Shown: positions 45,664-55,694 of the stretch, piece after piece
Layout: every line of letters starts with the position of its first letter
Numbering within the stretch: position 1 is the first letter of the stretch
Assembly: GCA_036322835.1 (NCBI GenBank)
Contig: AP027304.1
Span: 1,364,001 to 1,428,000 of the forward strand
Source of the DNA: Tenuifilaceae bacterium CYCD
Lineage (GTDB): Bacteria > Bacteroidota > Bacteroidia > Bacteroidales > Tenuifilaceae
DNA length: 64,000 nt
Direction: 5' to 3'
The notes under the pieces: model-generated
Seen by the model: the letters and a program-made list of their open reading frames with translations, nothing else
Told to the model about the DNA's origin: nothing
The model's database searches: none
Translations under genes and position numbers: made by a program

Positions 45664-45971
45664 CTCCTGTTAGTGTTTGTCCTTTGACCTAAAGTCCGTT
45701 AATTAATACGATTGACGGATTTCGTTTATGTGATTGTCAGTTAAATACTACTATACTACTATAGACTTGCAGATGCTCTTAGTTGCAATTGCGAAAGTTC
45801 TTGTTGTTATACTCTTTTATGTCGGAGTTTTTGAATTTATGGGCAAAACCCTTTACTGCTTCAAAACACGCTTTTGTCAAGCGTTATTGTTCGAATACCA
45901 AAGGATAGGTTTTATTCGTCAAGTCGCCATAAGCAAAACTTTGCAAATTAAGGTTTATTGACCAATTATAA
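45664..45971. other. Non-coding stretch with repeated AGGTTTTATT motif
   Basis: Together with the leader up to 46088 this is a 425-bp gap. A 75-codon frame at 45734-45961 starts at TTG and looks spurious. The motif AGGTTTTATTC or a near-copy occurs at about 45907, 45951 and 45987, and TTGCAAAT occurs at 45941 and 45978. The copies look like decayed short repeats. I see no RNA gene. Confidence 0.35.
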
Positions 45972-45979
45972 TATTTTTG
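45972..45979 (+). promoter_or_regulatory. -7 promoter box of the PAS/LuxR-type regulator gene
   Basis: TATTTTTG matches TAnnTTTG, 109 bp before the chosen ATG at 46089. The transcript leader would contain a 6-bp hairpin (GCGGAG/CTCCGC) at 45999-46013. No good -33 box is visible. Confidence 0.35.
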
Positions 45980-46088
45980 CAAATCTAGGTTTTATTCAGC
46001 GGAGTTGCTCCGCGAATTCAGCAAGTGCTTGTTATTATCAATTTTAAGACAAAGTTTGATTGGGAAGAATTTGATTTCGGTATTATTG

Positions 46089-46985
46089 ATGGATAGTAAA
46101 AAAGCAAAATTAGACATAACAACCGAGCAGTCCATTTACAATGGACTATCAGAGCCAAGGTTTGACGGCATGTTTTACAACAATTCAACCGTTGCTGCCG
46201 TTGTTAATCAGGATACCAGTTTTGACAAGGTAAACGAGGCCTTTTGCAATGCAACAGGGTACACCCGAGAGGAGTTGATGGGGATGAAATGGCCTCAACT
46301 TGTGACCGAGGATATTGTAGATTCACTGTTGGAAAAAAATGAGAAACGAATAGATAATCCGAAGGGTTTCCCTGATGATTACGAGATAACTTTTTACGAT
46401 AAGCAAGGAGAAAAACAGTATGCTCAGGTGGCTGTAACTTTTCTTCCATTGTTCAAAAAAAGATTATTGGGATTTCTGCCAACTACCAAGCAGAAAAAAT
46501 TGTTGAAGGAAATTGAGGAGCGATCTTTAATGTTGCAGAGAGAGGTCGCTATGAAAGATATCGAGATTACTAACTACCTTTTAAAAATTGTGAATAACAA
46601 TAAGTTGGGAGAGCAGATATGCTTGAAGTTGAAGCGGATTTGCGATCAATTAACGGACGAAAACAAGTCTTTGCTCCCCGATTTAAATGAAATTATTTGT
46701 GATGTGGAATTTTACCATAAATCGAGTTTTTGGGAAACGCTGGACGAACATTTTATAAGAACCCACCCGGCTTTTGCTAAAAATCTAAAAAGAAAACATC
46801 CATCGATAACGCCGGCAGAGATGAAATTGGCTACACTTCTATCGTTGCAGCTTAGCACTAAGGATATAGCCAACATTATGATTCAAAGCTATGACAGCAT
46901 CAGGGTATCACGAACTCGGTTACGCAAGAAGTTGGGGCTAAGCAATGGGGATAGTTTGCAGTCATATCTATATAATTTTTTGTAA
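46089..46985 (+). CDS. PAS-domain, LuxR-type HTH regulator
   Basis: A 298-residue protein from ATG 46089; a TTG at 46005 in the same frame lies within a leader hairpin and was not chosen. The N-terminal 130 residues hold a PAS domain (DTSFDKVNEAFCNATGYTRE, PDDYEITFYDKQGEKQYAQV). The middle is helical. The last 70 residues are a LuxR-like HTH (ITPAEMKLATLLSLQLSTKD, then SIRVSRTRLRKKLGLSNG). This layout is found in Bacteroidota regulators with a C-terminal HTH. Its TAA (46983-46985) is 4 bp before the left end of an IS256-family element, yet the HTH appears complete. Confidence 0.75.
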   Translation: MDSKKAKLDITTEQSIYNGLSEPRFDGMFYNNSTVAAVVNQDTSFDKVNEAFCNATGYTREELMGMKWPQLVTEDIVDSLLEKNEKRIDNPKGFPDDYEITFYDKQGEKQYAQVAVTFLPLFKKRLLGFLPTTKQKKLLKEIEERSLMLQREVAMKDIEITNYLLKIVNNNKLGEQICLKLKRICDQLTDENKSLLPDLNEIICDVEFYHKSSFWETLDEHFIRTHPAFAKNLKRKHPSITPAEMKLATLLSLQLSTKDIANIMIQSYDSIRVSRTRLRKKLGLSNGDSLQSYLYNFL

Positions 46986-46989
46986 TAAT

Positions 46990-48313
46990 GGGTCTGTTCA
47001 ATAAACTGTGTCAAAGTAGGTAATTACTGAACATTTAATCTGTCCTCAAAAATAATAATTAATTGCGCCATTACCTGCCTCCAACCATTAATCGGTCCTG
47101 CTTTTTCATATATCCTTTGCTGTACCAGGAATAGAAGCTTCATCAGGGCTTGATCGTTTGTGAATACTCGCTTCGATTTAGTCACCTTACGTAATTGGCT
47201 ATTAAAGCTTTCGATTACATTGGTAGTATACATTAGCTTTCTTACCATGTCAGGGAACTCAAACATTTGAGCGAGCCTGTTCCAGTTTTCAAGCCAGGAC
47301 TTGACCATTGAGGGGTATTTTGACTGCCATCGCAAATCCAACTGGAAAAGGGCTTTCTCCGCTTGTTTTAGGCCGTTGGCCTGGTAGACTTCCTTTAGTG
47401 AGGCAACTACTTCTTTTCGGTCTTTTATGGCCACATACCTTAGGGAGTTCCGGATTTGATGGACAATGCATAGCTGTACTTTAGTTTTAGGGAAAACGGC
47501 CTCGATGGCCTGAGCAAAGCCCTTTAAGTTGTCGATACTGGCAATCAGTATATCCTGTACCCCCCTGCGATGAATATCGTTGAGCACAGAGAGCCAGAAG
47601 CGTGCGCTTTCGCTTTCTCCGATGTACATGCCTAGTAGGTCTTTTACCCCTTCCCGGTTTAGCCCGATCAGGCAGTAAACGGCCTTTGTTTTAATGGCGT
47701 TGTCCTCGCGTACCTTATAGTGGATGGCATCGAGCCACAGAATAGGGTAAACGCTCTCCAAGGAGCGGGTTTGCCATTGCTCTATTGCTGGCAGTATCTT
47801 ATCGGTAATAGCGGTTATGGTTGCCGGGGAAAGCGTGAGCTGGTACAGCTGGCTTAGATGGTCGCATATATCGCTGTAGCTCATCCCAATCGCGTATAAG
47901 CTGATAATCTTATGGTCAAGCCCATCGCCAAGGGTGGTTTGCCTTTTGGGGAGTATCTCGGGCTCAAACGTTCCCTCACGGTCACGCGGAGTGCTGATCG
48001 CAATACTCCCGTAGTGCGTTTTAACCTTCTTGGTGGTTTGCCCATTGCGACGGTTCTTCCTTTCTGCCCCTGAGGCTCTTTCTTCCTGCAGGTGGGTTTC
48101 CATTTCACCCTGCAGGCTCGCCTCTAGGAGGCGTTTAAGCAATGGCGCTAGAACGCCGTCTTTACCTTCTAGCGAAACGCCCTTCTTCAATTTGGCAAGG
48201 GCTTCTTTTTCAAATGCATCGTAGCTAAACTGTTCGTCAATACTCATGCGTCTTGTTTTATGGGTTAAACTTATATAAGTTTAACCACTTGACACAGTTT
48301 ATTGAACAGACCC
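46990..48313 (-). mobile_element. IS256-family insertion sequence (complete, 1,324 bp)
   Basis: Perfect 25-bp inverted repeats (starting GGGTCTGTTCAATAAACTGT) bound the element at 46990-47014 and 48289-48313, enclosing one intact transposase gene. The flanks GTAATAAT and TAAATAAT match at 6 of 8 positions, so the 8-bp target duplication is imperfect or absent; AT-rich flanks make chance a possibility. Its perfect ends suggest recent activity. Confidence 0.95.
47024..48247 (-). CDS. IS256-family (Mutator-like) transposase
   Basis: A 407-residue transposase with DDE residues visible in the usual places: D in PILWLDAIHYKVRED, D in ILIASIDNLKGFAQAIEAVF and E in TTNVIESFNSQLRKVTKSKR. The C/D helix region VQLCIVHQIRNSLRYV follows the second D. 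It cuts and pastes or copies the surrounding element. The frame is intact and occupies nearly the whole element. Confidence 0.95.
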   Translation of the reverse strand: MSIDEQFSYDAFEKEALAKLKKGVSLEGKDGVLAPLLKRLLEASLQGEMETHLQEERASGAERKNRRNGQTTKKVKTHYGSIAISTPRDREGTFEPEILPKRQTTLGDGLDHKIISLYAIGMSYSDICDHLSQLYQLTLSPATITAITDKILPAIEQWQTRSLESVYPILWLDAIHYKVREDNAIKTKAVYCLIGLNREGVKDLLGMYIGESESARFWLSVLNDIHRRGVQDILIASIDNLKGFAQAIEAVFPKTKVQLCIVHQIRNSLRYVAIKDRKEVVASLKEVYQANGLKQAEKALFQLDLRWQSKYPSMVKSWLENWNRLAQMFEFPDMVRKLMYTTNVIESFNSQLRKVTKSKRVFTNDQALMKLLFLVQQRIYEKAGPINGWRQVMAQLIIIFEDRLNVQ

Positions 48314-48614
48314 TAAATAATCAATAGTATTTCCAGTATTATATTCTGAAACGATTCGGTTTTAAAGATGCTAATCATTGCATCTTTAAATGTTAGTTTT
48401 TATTCGGCTATTGACCCAATCCAATAATCTATTCTTGCCGAGTTCTCTTTCAAAAAGGCTTTAAACTCTCAACTCGGATAAGTTACAACGGTCGTTACTC
48501 TATCATTGTTTCCTTTTTGCTTCCTGTTAATTTTAGCAATCTCCATTTTTACACAATAGTTTCGCGGTTAATTCTTGGAATAGCTCTACTCGTATTCATT
48601 TTAATATCAAACCC
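48314..48614. other. Intergenic stretch between IS and the beta-helix protein gene
   Basis: 301 bp with no gene. An 11-bp perfect hairpin, TTTAAAGATGC (48361-48371) with GCATCTTTAAA (48380-48390) and a T-rich run after it, looks like a terminator. It probably belonged to the PAS/LuxR-type gene before the IS came between. The rest should contain the promoter of the gene at 48615, but only a near-match -7 (TAGTTTCG at 48557) is visible. Confidence 0.5.
48361..48390 (+). terminator. Probable terminator separated from its gene by the IS
   Basis: Perfect 11-bp stem with an 8-base loop, followed by a T-rich run. It is placed 48 bp after the right end of the IS256-family element. Removing the IS would put the stem about 52 bp after the stop of the PAS/LuxR-type regulator gene. 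Confidence 0.5.
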
Positions 48615-51600
48615 ATGAAACTTTTTACAAAGAAATCTTACCTGATCCTATTCGTTCTGATGGCTGGTTTTGGCCTTCGAAGTAATGCCTATGTCATCTA
48701 TGTAAACCATGCAGCAACCGGAAGCAACAATGGAACCAGTTGGTTAAATGCTTACAAATCGCTGCAATCAGCACTCGATGCGGCTGCTTCGGGCGATCAG
48801 ATCTGGGTGGCTAGGGGGACTTACTACCCCAGTTCCGCGTATACACTAACGGTTTCGGGCGACCGTGATTTTCACTTTGAGATGAAGGAGGGCGTAGCTA
48901 TCTACGGCGGCTTTTATGGTACCGAAACAACAACTACTGACCGCACCAGCTTTGGAGTGGGACAAACCAACGAAACCATCCTGAGCGGCGATATCGGCAC
49001 AGTGGGTAAAAACACCGATAACTGCTACCACGTTATCTACAATCCAGCCACTCTGGCTCTTACCAATTCTGCTGTTATTGATGGTTTTACCATTACCGGT
49101 GGGTATGCGTATACATCGCCAAGTTATACTTACGGTGGAGGAATGTACAATTGTTCATCATCGCCAACTCTTGTAAACATTACATTCGTTTCGAATTCGG
49201 CAACCTATGGTGGAGCTATAAGCAATTTGAATTCATCGCCGGTACTTATCAACGTTTCCATTGTATCGAACAATGCGGGGCATGGTAGTGGAATGTATAA
49301 TCTCAGTTCATCACCAATACTAAACAATGTTACCATAGCTGCAAATACTGCTGCTGGTAATGGTGGTGGTATCTACAATAAATCATCTTCTCCTGTTTTC
49401 AAAAATAGCATTATATGGGGCAACCTGGCGGGTACTGCAAACCAGATATATAACGAAAGTGGAACCATCGCACTGAACTACTCGTGTTACGCAAATGCCC
49501 CAGGCGATATAACCAATACAGGTACGTTAACGGCAACCAATAATAATACTACTTCAAATCCGCTGTTTTACAATGCAATGGCCAGTGATTGCCGGCTTAC
49601 GGCCAACTCGCCCTGCCTTGATGCTGGTCTGGACAGCTACAACAGCCAAACATACGATATAAGAGGAAAAGGTTACAGCCGCAAACTGCTAAAAAGCAAT
49701 GCTTCAGCGGCAGGAGCAATCGATATGGGGGCTTATGAATACCAGTCCGGAGAGTGTACCACAAAAAAAATATACGTTAACGCATCGGCAAGCGGTAGCA
49801 ATAACGGAACCACCTGGGGCAATGCCTACACCTCGCTGCAAACAGCTATTGTTAATGCAAACTTTGGCGATGTTATCTGGGTGGCCAATGGAACCTATAA
49901 ACCAACATCGGCATACTGCTTAACCAATACTTCACGCTACTACCACTTCGAGATGAAGGAAGGCGTTGCCATTTACGGTGGTTTTGCTGGAACTGAAACC
50001 TCAACCTCCGAACGAATCGACTTTGGATATGGCCAAACCAACGAAACCATTTTAAGTGGTGATGTTGGAACAGTTGGTTCCAGTACCGACAACTGTTATC
50101 ATGTTATCTATAACCCTAGTTCGCTTACAAATGCCGCAATTATCGATGGTTTTACTATTACTGGAGGCAATGCCAATGATTTAACACATTATCATGGTGG
50201 TGGTATGTGCAACAATTCAAATGGATCACCAATTATCAGCAATGTTGTATTTATTGCCAACTATGGAAACAACGGCGGAGGTATGTTTAATTACAATGGC
50301 TCATCGCCAACGTTGAACAATGTTTCGTTCATCGGCAATAGTTCAAAGCATGGCGGGGGCATGTACAACTGGAAAAACAGCTCCCCGGTTATTACCAATG
50401 CCAAATTCCTCTCGAATATATCGTTGGGCGAGGGTGGCGCAATATCAAGTTTTTCTGGAGCACAGGTAACAATCACCAATGGTATAATTGCATCGAACAC
50501 CGCTGTAACAGGTGGGGGAATTCATTGTCAAAGTTCGTCGCCCCTTGCCCTCACCAATGTTACCATTGCTGCGAATACGGCCACTGACGATGCCGGAGGC
50601 GTATACTGCAATTCATCGGCAACTTTCAACAACTGTATCCTTTGGGGCAATACTTCCCAAAAATTATTCCAAGATATGGATATCTTCAGCGGAAACACAG
50701 TAACGATGAACTATTCGTGCCATTCAAATGTTGCTGAAAATATTGGCAACGGTGGAACTTTTACTACAACCAACCACAATGTAACTACCAATCCTGTGTT
50801 TGCCGATGCAGAACATGGCGATTTTCGTATTAAAAAAGTTTCGCCCTGTGTTAATGCCGGATACGATGATTATAACAGCCTGACTACCGATATTCGAGGT
50901 ACCGGCTATGTCCGTAAAATTGGAACTATCGATATGGGTGCTTACGAGTACAACAGCACCGTTGATACCGATGTTGATGTTGTTATTAAATACGTTAACG
51001 CTAATCTTACCACTGGAAGCTACGACGGTACTACCTGGGATAACGCCTACACCTCGCTGCAAACAGCACTCGAAAACGCCAGCCCTGGCGATCAAATATG
51101 GGTGGCCAAGGGTACGTATAAGCCAAGTTCAGCTTACGATTTACCCAATCCAACCCATGTATTGGATCCAACAATCGATCCAACACGTTATTACCACTTC
51201 AGGATGAAAGCAGATGTGGCTATCTATGGAGGATTTGCAGGAAATGAAGCCAGAGCCTACGACCTGTCGCTTCGCGATTTTACAACTAATGAGACCATTT
51301 TAAGCGGGGATGTTGGAACTGAAAAAGATTTCTCCGATAATTGCTTACATGTTATATATAACCCTGCGAGCAGCGCCCTTGCCGGCACAGCTGTTCTCGA
51401 TGGTTTTACCGTTACTGGTGGCTATGCCAATGGTAATTATCCGCACAAATTTGGTGCAGGTATGTACAATAATGCTTGTTCGCCAACTATATCAAACGTT
51501 ATATTTTTTGATAATACAACAAATGAGTATGGTTGCGGTGGGGGTATGTATAACGAAAAATCATCACCAACCCTCACCAATGTGGCATTTACTGAAAACC

Positions 51601-54600
51601 ATTCGTGCCAGGGAGGTGGAATGTATAATGCCCAGTCGGTTGTTTCCCTTACGAATGTTTCATTTACCGACAACTATGCATATCTTAACGGGGGTGGTTT
51701 ATATAGTACTGAATCATCGGTAACCCTTACCAATTGCACCTTTATAAAAAATGTTGCCGCTTTGAGTATTGGTGGTGGTGGTGGTATGTACCATTACGAT
51801 GGTTCATCGATACTTAATAATGTTACGTTTAGTTTAAACGAGGCTGTAAAAGGAGGTGGAATTTATCTTATTGGAAACACACCTATTCTTAACAACTGTA
51901 TTCTCTGGGGTAATATTTCAACTGATTTTGGCCATGAACTTTACATAAAAGGAAACAGTACCACCTATTTAAATTATTGTTGTTTCCAGAACACCGATAA
52001 TGCCCTCTATGAAGAGAACGGGTCATCGTTTACTATTGATGATAACACCATTACTACAGACCCTTTATTTGTTAATCCAGCAATAGGTGATTGTCGCATT
52101 AGCGATGGTTCTTCCTGTATCGACAAAGGGAACAATATCTACAACTCTACCAGTACCGATATTAGAGGGCAAGCAAGGGTTCAGAACTCAACTATTGATA
52201 TTGGTGCGTACGAATGGACCAATGGGCTTGATTTTATCTGTACCAATCCAACCTCAGGTGGCGAAATATCATCAAATCAGCATATTTGCGAGGGTGCTAC
52301 ACCCAAAGCTCTTAATAGCAAATCGATTCCGACTGGATATAAAGGCACGCTTGAGTACCAGTGGCAATCTTCGACAACTAGTGAAGCCGAGGGGTTTAGC
52401 GATATTGCATCGGCTAATGCCGAAACCTACGCCCCCGGTAAGCTAACCGCTACCACTTGGTATAAACGGTTGGCTCGGGTGAACTGTATGGATGATTGGA
52501 CTGGCGCTGCCGAATCGAACGTGATTGCTGTTGAGGTTGTTGAAGTTACCAATCCGTATTTGGCTGTCGAAAACAATTCGGTTACCTACGATGGTTCTGT
52601 TAAAACCGTGGTGGTAAATATTAAGGATGATGAAACCATTGAGTGGTACGATGATGATTTTAATTTCTACACCAACTTGTCGGGGACGAATGTTGGTACA
52701 TATTCACTATATCCAGTTGTTGCGAATGTTAATTATGGCTGTGCGATAGACGAGTTCACACCTATTAGTCTTACTATAAATAAAGCCGATTTAATTGTTA
52801 CACCCATTGCATCGCAATCGAAAATTTATGGTGATGATGACCCAATAATTTCCTACACCTATACTCCTGAGTTGGCATCTGGGAATGCTTTAAGCGGAAC
52901 ATTAGCGCGTGTTGATGGTGAAAATGTTGGGAACTATGCTATTTCCATGGGAACTCTAAGTGCAGGAAATAATTATACGCTTACATTGTCCGATGCAGAA
53001 TTCTCAATAATCCCTAAGAGAGTTACTGTTACACCCAACGCATCGCAATCAAAGGTTTATGGAGATTTGGATCCAATCCTAGGTTATGACTATACTCCGG
53101 ATTTGCTGGCAGGCAATTCTTTTTCGGGACAACTATCCCGAGAATCAGGCAATAATGTGGGAAGTTACAGTATTACTATTGGAACATTGAGTTCGGGTGA
53201 TAACTATTTGATAGATCTATTCGATGCGGAATTTTCAATAACCCCCAAGCCAATAACGGTGATTCCCGATGCCTTGCAGTCGAAGGTCTATGGAGATTTG
53301 GATCCAATTCTAACATATACCCATACTCCGGAGTTGCTTGTAGGGGACTCTTTTTCCGGGGAGTTATCACGAGAGATGGGCGAGAATGTGGAAAGTTACG
53401 GCATTGCTATTGGAACATTGAGTGCTGGCAATAACTATGCAATTACGCTATCCGATGCTGATTTTACTATTACTCCAAAACCCGTTACAGTAACGGCCAA
53501 CCCCCAATCAAAGGTTTACGGTGGTACCGACCCGGATCTGACCTACTCTGTTTCCCCTTCCTTAGCGGGTGCTGATGCTTTTACAGGATCTCTATCTAGG
53601 GTAGTTGGCGAGAATGTGGGTACATACGCCATCAATCAGAATACGCTGTCGTTGAGCTCAAACTACACGTTGAGTTTTGTGAGCGACAACCTGACCATAA
53701 CCCCGCTGGCCATCACGGTAACGGCCAACCCCCAATCAAAGGTTTACGGTGGTACCGACCCGGATCTGACCTACTCTGTTTCCCCTTCCTTAGCGGGTGC
53801 TGATGCTTTTACAGGATCTCTATCTAGGGTAGTTGGCGAGAATGTGGGTACATACGCCATCAATCAGAATACGCTGTCGTTGAGCTCAAACTACACGTTG
53901 AGTTTTGTGAGCGACAACCTGACCATAACCCCGCTGGCCATCACGGTAACGGCCAACCCCCAATCAAAGGTTTACGGGGGTACCGACCCGGATCTGACCT
54001 ACTCTGTTTCCCCTTCCTTAGCGGGTGCTGATGCTTTTACAGGATCTCTATCTAGGGTAGTTGGCGAGAATGTGGGTACATACGCCATCAATCAGAATAC
54101 GCTGTCGTTGAGCTCAAACTACACGTTGAGTTTTGTGAGCGACAACCTGACCATAACCCCGCTGGCCATCACGGTAACGGCCAACCCCCAATCAAAGGTT
54201 TACGGCGAAGATGATCCCGGTTTAACCTATACTACATATCCTGCTTTATTCGCTGGGGATGCCTTTACAGGATTCTTGGTAAGATCTATTGGCGAGAATG
54301 TTGGAACTTACCCAATCAATTCAGGAACCTTGGGTGCTGGCTCTAACTATACAATAGTTTTCGTTAGTTCAGATTTAAGCATTACTCCCAAGTCAGTTGA
54401 AGTATTTGCTGAATTTAAGTCAAAAACTTACGGGGATGCTGATCCAGAGTTGACATATACTGCAGGTACTCAATTGCTAAGTGGCAACACCTTTACTGGT
54501 GTTTTGGATAGACAATCTGGCGAAAGTGTCGGTTTGTACGCCATTACTATAGGTAGTCTTTCGGCTGGTTCAAATTACAGCATTTCTTTTACTGCGGCAA

Positions 54601-55673
54601 GCCTTGAGATTACACCTAAGCCTCTTACAATCACCGATCCAACTTTGACAACGGCTAAACAGTATGACGGAACAACTGTTGCTAATGTTCAAGCAGGCAC
54701 CCTATTGAATATTATCGCTTCAGATGAAAGTAACATATCCGTTAGCGCTCAGGCATACTACGATAATGCTTCGATTGGTGAGGATAAAACCATCACCGTA
54801 TCGTATACGCTTAGCGGTTCGGCTTCAGGTAACTATTTGAAACCCTCAGATTTCGTGGTTAACAATGGCATTATTTGCGATAAAACAACAATAGAAGTGT
54901 TACAATCGCCTAAGGCAGGATGCGAAGGAGGCACGCTTGCTCTTTCCTATACTATCCTAACCGGAGAGCCTGTTGAATACCAGGTATTGTTCGGAGATGA
55001 TGCTGTTGCTGCAGGATTTGTAAATATTGGCTACTCCTCTTTACCTGCTTCATCTGGTACTGGAACTATTACTATAGCTGTGCCCGAAGGGCTCCGTTAT
55101 GGAGCATATATGGCTCAATTGCAATTGCGTAATAACCTTGGTGCGGAGAGTGAACTATATCCTTTTTCTTTTACCATTAACCTATCCTCGGATTATCTGA
55201 TTGGAAAATTTGATGATGTAATTCTTTGCGATAATAGTTCGAACATGTTTACGGCATACCAATGGTATAAAAATGATAATCTTGTTAATGGAGCCACAAA
55301 TCAATACTATTGCGATCCTAGTGGTTTATCGGGTTCCTACTTTGTGCAGGTAACAACAACCGATGGAAAAACACTAGAAACATGTCCTGCTGTTTACAAC
55401 ATGGTGACCAAGAAAATAATTACACTGATTGTTTATCCTAATCCCGCCGTATCTGGTCAAACATTTACTGTACAGGTTAATGGCGTTTCCGATGAAGATA
55501 TAACCGGCGCTACACTTCAAATATATAGTATTCAGGGATTGGTGTTGTACAAAACCAGCAAGGTGGAGATTTTAAATCATGTAAATCTCAATAATTTACC
55601 CGGAAACTATATAGTCCGCATAACCACGGCAAAAGGTAAAATGGTGGAAGGTAAGGTTGTTTTGACAAAGTAA
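48615..55673 (+). CDS. Giant T9SS-secreted beta-helix/MBG-repeat protein
   Basis: A 2,352-residue protein with a signal peptide (LFTKKSYLILFVLMAGFGLR). Three right-handed beta-helix modules (about 28-375, 385-780, 790-1,200) each start with a YVNxxA(T/S)GSNNGTxW-like motif and IWVAxGTYxP, and run with GGGMYN loops, the pattern of polymorphic outer-membrane proteins. An Ig-like region (about 1,210-1,380) follows, then eight MBG repeats (SKVYGDLDPILTY pattern, about 1,390-2,000), a YDG domain (LTTAKQYDGTTVANVQAG), another Ig-like segment and a T9SS type A sorting domain (VYPNPAVSGQTFTVQV). Likely an adhesin. An OmpA-barrel gene follows after 21 bp. Confidence 0.9.
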   Translation: MKLFTKKSYLILFVLMAGFGLRSNAYVIYVNHAATGSNNGTSWLNAYKSLQSALDAAASGDQIWVARGTYYPSSAYTLTVSGDRDFHFEMKEGVAIYGGFYGTETTTTDRTSFGVGQTNETILSGDIGTVGKNTDNCYHVIYNPATLALTNSAVIDGFTITGGYAYTSPSYTYGGGMYNCSSSPTLVNITFVSNSATYGGAISNLNSSPVLINVSIVSNNAGHGSGMYNLSSSPILNNVTIAANTAAGNGGGIYNKSSSPVFKNSIIWGNLAGTANQIYNESGTIALNYSCYANAPGDITNTGTLTATNNNTTSNPLFYNAMASDCRLTANSPCLDAGLDSYNSQTYDIRGKGYSRKLLKSNASAAGAIDMGAYEYQSGECTTKKIYVNASASGSNNGTTWGNAYTSLQTAIVNANFGDVIWVANGTYKPTSAYCLTNTSRYYHFEMKEGVAIYGGFAGTETSTSERIDFGYGQTNETILSGDVGTVGSSTDNCYHVIYNPSSLTNAAIIDGFTITGGNANDLTHYHGGGMCNNSNGSPIISNVVFIANYGNNGGGMFNYNGSSPTLNNVSFIGNSSKHGGGMYNWKNSSPVITNAKFLSNISLGEGGAISSFSGAQVTITNGIIASNTAVTGGGIHCQSSSPLALTNVTIAANTATDDAGGVYCNSSATFNNCILWGNTSQKLFQDMDIFSGNTVTMNYSCHSNVAENIGNGGTFTTTNHNVTTNPVFADAEHGDFRIKKVSPCVNAGYDDYNSLTTDIRGTGYVRKIGTIDMGAYEYNSTVDTDVDVVIKYVNANLTTGSYDGTTWDNAYTSLQTALENASPGDQIWVAKGTYKPSSAYDLPNPTHVLDPTIDPTRYYHFRMKADVAIYGGFAGNEARAYDLSLRDFTTNETILSGDVGTEKDFSDNCLHVIYNPASSALAGTAVLDGFTVTGGYANGNYPHKFGAGMYNNACSPTISNVIFFDNTTNEYGCGGGMYNEKSSPTLTNVAFTENHSCQGGGMYNAQSVVSLTNVSFTDNYAYLNGGGLYSTESSVTLTNCTFIKNVAALSIGGGGGMYHYDGSSILNNVTFSLNEAVKGGGIYLIGNTPILNNCILWGNISTDFGHELYIKGNSTTYLNYCCFQNTDNALYEENGSSFTIDDNTITTDPLFVNPAIGDCRISDGSSCIDKGNNIYNSTSTDIRGQARVQNSTIDIGAYEWTNGLDFICTNPTSGGEISSNQHICEGATPKALNSKSIPTGYKGTLEYQWQSSTTSEAEGFSDIASANAETYAPGKLTATTWYKRLARVNCMDDWTGAAESNVIAVEVVEVTNPYLAVENNSVTYDGSVKTVVVNIKDDETIEWYDDDFNFYTNLSGTNVGTYSLYPVVANVNYGCAIDEFTPISLTINKADLIVTPIASQSKIYGDDDPIISYTYTPELASGNALSGTLARVDGENVGNYAISMGTLSAGNNYTLTLSDAEFSIIPKRVTVTPNASQSKVYGDLDPILGYDYTPDLLAGNSFSGQLSRESGNNVGSYSITIGTLSSGDNYLIDLFDAEFSITPKPITVIPDALQSKVYGDLDPILTYTHTPELLVGDSFSGELSREMGENVESYGIAIGTLSAGNNYAITLSDADFTITPKPVTVTANPQSKVYGGTDPDLTYSVSPSLAGADAFTGSLSRVVGENVGTYAINQNTLSLSSNYTLSFVSDNLTITPLAITVTANPQSKVYGGTDPDLTYSVSPSLAGADAFTGSLSRVVGENVGTYAINQNTLSLSSNYTLSFVSDNLTITPLAITVTANPQSKVYGGTDPDLTYSVSPSLAGADAFTGSLSRVVGENVGTYAINQNTLSLSSNYTLSFVSDNLTITPLAITVTANPQSKVYGEDDPGLTYTTYPALFAGDAFTGFLVRSIGENVGTYPINSGTLGAGSNYTIVFVSSDLSITPKSVEVFAEFKSKTYGDADPELTYTAGTQLLSGNTFTGVLDRQSGESVGLYAITIGSLSAGSNYSISFTAASLEITPKPLTITDPTLTTAKQYDGTTVANVQAGTLLNIIASDESNISVSAQAYYDNASIGEDKTITVSYTLSGSASGNYLKPSDFVVNNGIICDKTTIEVLQSPKAGCEGGTLALSYTILTGEPVEYQVLFGDDAVAAGFVNIGYSSLPASSGTGTITIAVPEGLRYGAYMAQLQLRNNLGAESELYPFSFTINLSSDYLIGKFDDVILCDNSSNMFTAYQWYKNDNLVNGATNQYYCDPSGLSGSYFVQVTTTDGKTLETCPAVYNMVTKKIITLIVYPNPAVSGQTFTVQVNGVSDEDITGATLQIYSIQGLVLYKTSKVEILNHVNLNNLPGNYIVRITTAKGKMVEGKVVLTK
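53491..54174 (+). repeat. Three near-identical 228-bp MBG repeats
   Basis: Units begin at 53491, 53719 and 53947, with the next unit (54175) diverging after about 30 bp. Each is 228 bp (76 codons). Copies two and three differ at one visible base (GGTGGTACC versus GGGGGTACC). Such identity shows very recent duplication, and the array is a likely site of length variation. Confidence 0.9.
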
Positions 55674-55694
55674 AATGAATTATAAGATTTGAAA

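Noticed and set aside
45734-45961. 75-codon frame between the zinc-ribbon and PAS/LuxR-type genes
   Set aside because: It starts at TTG, has no recognisable domain, and overlaps short repeats; it looks like chance.
46005-46088. TTG start for the PAS/LuxR-type regulator
   Set aside because: It lies inside a leader hairpin; the ATG at 46089 is more likely.
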